DNA of 64,000 bases. It comes from a virus. The stretch lies in IMG/VR virus record IMGVR_UViG_3300017971_000265, positions 1 through 64,000 of that record. One strand, given 5' to 3'. Position numbers and translations under genes: made by a program. Below the pieces are notes generated by a model. The model was given only the letters and a program-made list of their open reading frames with translations. It had not been told where the DNA came from and did no database searches. Below, piece after piece: positions 60,310-64,000 of the stretch (position 1 is its first letter; each line of letters begins with the position of its first letter).

Positions 60310-60687
60310 ATGACAATATCGGGAGTAATAGGAATTTCATGGCCCTGGAACACGTTTCCTGTCTGGGTAGAGAATGATGACGTCATCGGTTTGGCCATTA
60401 ACGATATCGTTTTTACTGCTTTGGGTGAGAGGAAGATGAACTCTAATTTTGGCAGCGAGGCGATGCGTCTAGTCTTTGAAAACAGGGGAGAACTGCTTGA
60501 AGCCCTTGCTCGCAGGGAACTTTCCCTAGCGATACGGCAACATTTGCCCAGTGTTAGTGTGCTAAACATTGACGTTATCGAGGCTGCGACGGATACTGAT
60601 CCAGATAGAATAGTGGTCGATTATGAATATCTAGGTGTGAGAGGGAGAGCAATTACTGACATTTCTGCCTCAGAGGTGAGTCGATGA
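60310..60687 (+). CDS. Baseplate wedge protein, gp25-like
   Basis: A 125-residue protein of the gp25/gpW lysozyme-like wedge family: GISWPWNTFPVWVEN, INDIVFTALGERKMNSNFGS and a helix with FENRGE. It holds the sheath-baseplate junction. SD TAGGAGGGTGGG. It overlaps the next gene by 4 bases, which is the usual gp25-gp6 order. Confidence 0.85.
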   Translation: MTISGVIGISWPWNTFPVWVENDDVIGLAINDIVFTALGERKMNSNFGSEAMRLVFENRGELLEALARRELSLAIRQHLPSVSVLNIDVIEAATDTDPDRIVVDYEYLGVRGRAITDISASEVSR

Positions 60688-63404
60688 TACTTGCAGTACC
60701 AGAATATAGTTCGGCACCAGCTGCTCCGGCTCAGTGGGATCGGTACTACAATACTTCTGACGACAAGTTATATATTCAGACCGTGGCAGTTGGTAGCCCC
60801 ACATATCCGGCCTGGGTAGAGATAGAAGAGGGTGCTGCGGTTCGAGAGAGCATGCGGCGTGAGATTACGCTAACCAGGTCGAAGTATTCGGCAAAGGATT
60901 ATCAAACATTTCTGGATGCTACGATTGCTTATATTGCGGAGAGATGGGGCGATAGTTTTAATGATTTCATGTCGAGCGATGCGGCTATGATGATTGCTGA
61001 ATATGTAGCAGCTGCGTTTGACCAGATGAGTTGGTACTTAGATCGAGAGATCGATGATCATTATATGGAGTTGGCACGAGTCGCAAGCAATGTGGCCCGG
61101 CTCGCGAGGTATTTGGGATATAAGCCTACTGCTTCTGTTGCTGCCTCGGCAGATTTGACGGTGACTCTGCCTGATGGTCCTTACTCGTTTGACGTCCCAC
61201 TTAGGGCGGGGCATCAATTTGAGGGTCCGAACGGATTGATTTTTGAGTTGGGGACGGATCAAGTAATTTCGGCAAGTGAGACTGAGAAGGAGGATCTTGG
61301 GGTTTATCAGGGACAGACCTATGTTGAAGTCTTTACTTCAGATGGTACGCCCAACCAAACCTTTGATTTATCTCTCGTTCCGGGGGATGAATATCTCGCG
61401 CAGCAGAAGACGTATCTGACGGTAGATTTGGATGAGTGGACAGAGGAAGATTATTTGCCCTATGGCCAGTTAGATGTTTACGAGATATCTTATTTGACGT
61501 CCCCGCCTAAGTTGAAATTTGGCGATGGAGTTATTGGGAAAATTCCACCTGACGGTGCCGAGATTAGGGTTAGCTATGTAGCTACTAAGGGGAAAAGTGC
61601 TACTCTGGCCACGTCGGGAACGATTACTACGAGCCTCACAACAGTTGTGGTCAATTTCCAAGAAATACCAATTGAGGTTACGAATCCTATCACGGCAAGT
61701 GGAGGTGCGGATTCGGAATCGTTAGAGAGTATCAAGGCAGAAGCACCTCGCTATTTCTTGGCGGCTGAAAGACTTGTTACGAAGGGGGATTATGAAGCGC
61801 TTGCGGGGCAGTTTAGCTCTATCTCGGGAGCGGTGGCAAAGGCGAATGCGATTATTGTGAGGGGAGTAGAGGATGATTTGGAGCTGCAAGCCTTAATGGA
61901 TGCAGTCGTAGCCAATAGGGTAGCTTTGGATAGCTATCTGGACACTATTGAGACGAACCAAGACGACATAAAGGCTAAGACGGGGGATACTGGCACTGCG
62001 GACACTATTCGATATGAAGTAGAGGCGGCAAAGGGTAAAAATACAGATATTCGCTCAAAAACAGATCAGATTGATACTCAGGTAGGGGTGGTTAAGGGGC
62101 ATATTTCGGATTGTCGAGACAATATCGATTTGGCTAGGACGCGGCTTGCTTTTTTGCCCTATCAGCACATGATCGGCCAAGGGGACGGGTTGGCTACTGT
62201 TTTTTCTTCTTTTCTTCCCATGGTGCCAATTAGGGAGGGTTCTGTAACTGTTCTAGTGGGGAGCCAAGATGAGGAGAAGTCAGGCACAGATGGGGATTGC
62301 GATACAACTCCGGGGAGGTTGCGGGCAACGGTAGTTCCGGTATTTTCTTCTGACGACGTGGGAAAGCTAATTAGAATCGGTGGAGAATATAGGCAGATTC
62401 AGAAGTATGTGGGAACTTCTGAGATCGAATATAGTGGCCCCAGGATCTATGGAACGGACCTATTGGTGGATGTTTATGAACCTGCCGTGGTTGGATATGA
62501 TGATGGGGCGGGTAATATTTCAGGAAACGGAATTAGCATGGGGACCGTTTCATATAGCTCGGGTTTTTTATCAATTGCGCTCACGGTAGTTCCGGCTGGA
62601 ATTTCTGGTAAGTACGGTGTGCCAATTATGTGTACTTTTCAATATAAGGGGGAAGCGATACGGGAGATTTTGGAAGATGCCGATACAGATGCGGGAGAAG
62701 CGGATACGGGCACGGACACTTTTTCTACCCAGGGCAATGCGATAGATGGGTACGCAGATGACTCCGATGATAGTCTTGATAAAATTGACGAAATCAGTGA
62801 CGACATAGATGCAGAGGCGAATAATTCTCAGACAATCATAGCTAGTGCCAGGAACGTTCCTGACCAGATTCAGAATGATATCGATGATCTGAGTGAATAC
62901 TTAGATGAGATGCTTTCGGATGTTTGCAAGGCCAATATCGTTCGTGTCTCATGTCTAGTCTTGGATTCTGAAGGATTTTATACGGCTCCTACAGAGGCTC
63001 TGAAGCAAGATTTGAAGACATATCTGGATGAACGCAAAATCGTAACGGTTCAGAATAGTGTTGTGGGTGGCGAATTTTACCTGGTAAAGGCGAAGCTTAA
63101 TATTGAGGTTAAGATCTTACCTCTTTTTGTTTTTCAAACAGTGAGTGCTCTAATAGAGGCGGCTATTGATGAGATGTTTAAGGGACGAGACTATAAGCAG
63201 CCGCTACTTAGAAGTGAATATTATAGTGTGATAGATGCTATTGATGGAGTGGATTATCACAATACCACTATTTCGGATACGGATTATGTCGACACAGACA
63301 ATACGGGAACAGCCCCGGTTGCTGATAGCGATGGAAATCTGTTTGTTGGAGACTACGAAGTGATTACCAAGTGGGACGTCACTATTACGCAGATCGAGGA
63401 GTAG
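60684..63404 (+). CDS. Baseplate wedge protein, gp6/gpJ-like
   Basis: A 906-residue protein. The N-terminal region (about 60-160: DYQTFLDATIAYIAERWGD and FDQMSWYLDREID) and the central fold following gp25 match gp6/gpJ wedges that form the baseplate ring. There are coiled-coil insertions near 405-500 and 680-750, and the fold continues to the end. Few GACGTC sites occur in its second half. Confidence 0.85.
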   Translation: MILAVPEYSSAPAAPAQWDRYYNTSDDKLYIQTVAVGSPTYPAWVEIEEGAAVRESMRREITLTRSKYSAKDYQTFLDATIAYIAERWGDSFNDFMSSDAAMMIAEYVAAAFDQMSWYLDREIDDHYMELARVASNVARLARYLGYKPTASVAASADLTVTLPDGPYSFDVPLRAGHQFEGPNGLIFELGTDQVISASETEKEDLGVYQGQTYVEVFTSDGTPNQTFDLSLVPGDEYLAQQKTYLTVDLDEWTEEDYLPYGQLDVYEISYLTSPPKLKFGDGVIGKIPPDGAEIRVSYVATKGKSATLATSGTITTSLTTVVVNFQEIPIEVTNPITASGGADSESLESIKAEAPRYFLAAERLVTKGDYEALAGQFSSISGAVAKANAIIVRGVEDDLELQALMDAVVANRVALDSYLDTIETNQDDIKAKTGDTGTADTIRYEVEAAKGKNTDIRSKTDQIDTQVGVVKGHISDCRDNIDLARTRLAFLPYQHMIGQGDGLATVFSSFLPMVPIREGSVTVLVGSQDEEKSGTDGDCDTTPGRLRATVVPVFSSDDVGKLIRIGGEYRQIQKYVGTSEIEYSGPRIYGTDLLVDVYEPAVVGYDDGAGNISGNGISMGTVSYSSGFLSIALTVVPAGISGKYGVPIMCTFQYKGEAIREILEDADTDAGEADTGTDTFSTQGNAIDGYADDSDDSLDKIDEISDDIDAEANNSQTIIASARNVPDQIQNDIDDLSEYLDEMLSDVCKANIVRVSCLVLDSEGFYTAPTEALKQDLKTYLDERKIVTVQNSVVGGEFYLVKAKLNIEVKILPLFVFQTVSALIEAAIDEMFKGRDYKQPLLRSEYYSVIDAIDGVDYHNTTISDTDYVDTDNTGTAPVADSDGNLFVGDYEVITKWDVTITQIEE

Positions 63405-63407
63405 ACG

Positions 63408-64000
63408 ATGGCAAAGGGAATAACTGCTAAACTAGGATGGATCTACCCCTCGGAGGGACAAGAGACATGGTATCAAATCTTTCAGACCCTTATTGGTCAA
63501 CAAGATGCTGATGTTTATTCTGCCCTGGAAGATCCTAATCTTTGGCTGAGGGGGGGCGGGATTATTTCGCTAGATGCTGGAGCTGACGAGTTGACTTGGA
63601 CAGAGGACATGGAAATATTGGCGATGCTTACGGGTGGCATAATTACTATTACAGCCGATACGTTGACTGGTTTTGAAGATGGCAAGATCGCGTATGTGGA
63701 GGTGGCACGTCCCGTGGTTGGCAGCAGAGAATTGACCCTCCAGGTCGCAGATACTATTGGCGATAACCGCAACAACCTCTTCATAGCGGTGAGGCGGGGG
63801 GACACCGTATATATGCGCAACCAGGTTAATCGAGCCTCGGTTGCGTTGGTGGACACGTTTGGAGCGCTCAAAACTGTGACGTCTTCGGCTGCGAGTGGAG
63901 GAGGAACAGTCACTGGATCAATTGCTGTGGGAGTTGCACAGGCCGGAATGTGGAGAGTCAAGGTTGTGGCCAACGGGAATACGGTGGATTCAACGGTCAA
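63408..64000 (+). CDS. Baseplate or tail-fibre protein, 3'-truncated by the window
   Basis: At least 197 codons run off the end. It starts MAKGITAKLGWIYP. A Gly/Thr-rich beta pattern dominates, with long alternating strands (GGIITITADTLTGFEDGK), typical of fibre or wedge proteins. It follows the gp6-like gene by 3 bases, so it may be a gp7/gp8-type wedge or a fibre connector. Confidence 0.7.
   Translation, partial: MAKGITAKLGWIYPSEGQETWYQIFQTLIGQQDADVYSALEDPNLWLRGGGIISLDAGADELTWTEDMEILAMLTGGIITITADTLTGFEDGKIAYVEVARPVVGSRELTLQVADTIGDNRNNLFIAVRRGDTVYMRNQVNRASVALVDTFGALKTVTSSAASGGGTVTGSIAVGVAQAGMWRVKVVANGNTVDSTV

Overview
The window is one segment of a tailed-phage genome, very probably a large T4-like myovirus with a contractile tail. 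The evidence is a T4-type head module (TerL, gp20-like portal, core protein, gp21-like protease fused to scaffold, gp23-like capsid), followed by sheath, tube, tape measure, hub, spike and wedge genes in order. There is no ribosomal or metabolic gene set. The host cannot be named from the sequence. Base composition is near 48 to 50% GC by eye, and almost every gene reads rightwards.

Layout. Bases 1 to 390 hold two candidate structured RNAs and no convincing gene. From 390 to 8.9 kb lies an accessory region of small genes: zinc ribbons, an excisionase-type HTH, a deoxyribosyltransferase-like protein, an ASCH protein and a protein with an SSB-like C-terminal tip. One leftward two-gene operon has a clear promoter. 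Six copies of a repeated, RNA-like intergenic module are inserted between these genes, and two further copies lie at 11.3 and 34.5 kb. Two beta-class DNA methyltransferases flank this part. From 10.4 to 14.4 kb come tagged small proteins, one with an HEXXH site, then an HNH-like protein and a candidate small terminase. From 14.4 to 34.1 kb is the head module, which contains a 1661-residue polyprotein. Three inteins interrupt TerL, the portal and the prohead protease. From 34.2 to 47.9 kb is a dense run of small head, neck and cargo genes. From 47.9 kb to the end is the tail module.

How the genes appear to work together. T4-type prohead proteases cut after Glu in L/I-x-E motifs. The capsid protein here has such a site at its expected maturation point. 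The polyprotein carries about 17 sites of the form (E)DVELDE before A or G. Roughly 18 small proteins begin with one of two short N-terminal peptides, (LR-R-YL-x-E) or (L-x-V-N-E-L-L-x-E), that also end in, or soon reach, an L-x-E-like site. I infer a large set of head-packaged proteins that are delivered to the prohead by short tags or as a polyprotein, then trimmed by the phage protease and possibly injected. This is the most interesting system in the window.

Separately, the palindrome GACGTC occurs about 89 times, against about 16 expected for a random hexamer. It is used in all reading frames and in intergenic DNA. It is missing from the portal and protease inteins and almost absent from the two methyltransferases. 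It therefore looks like a DNA-level signal of the resident genome.
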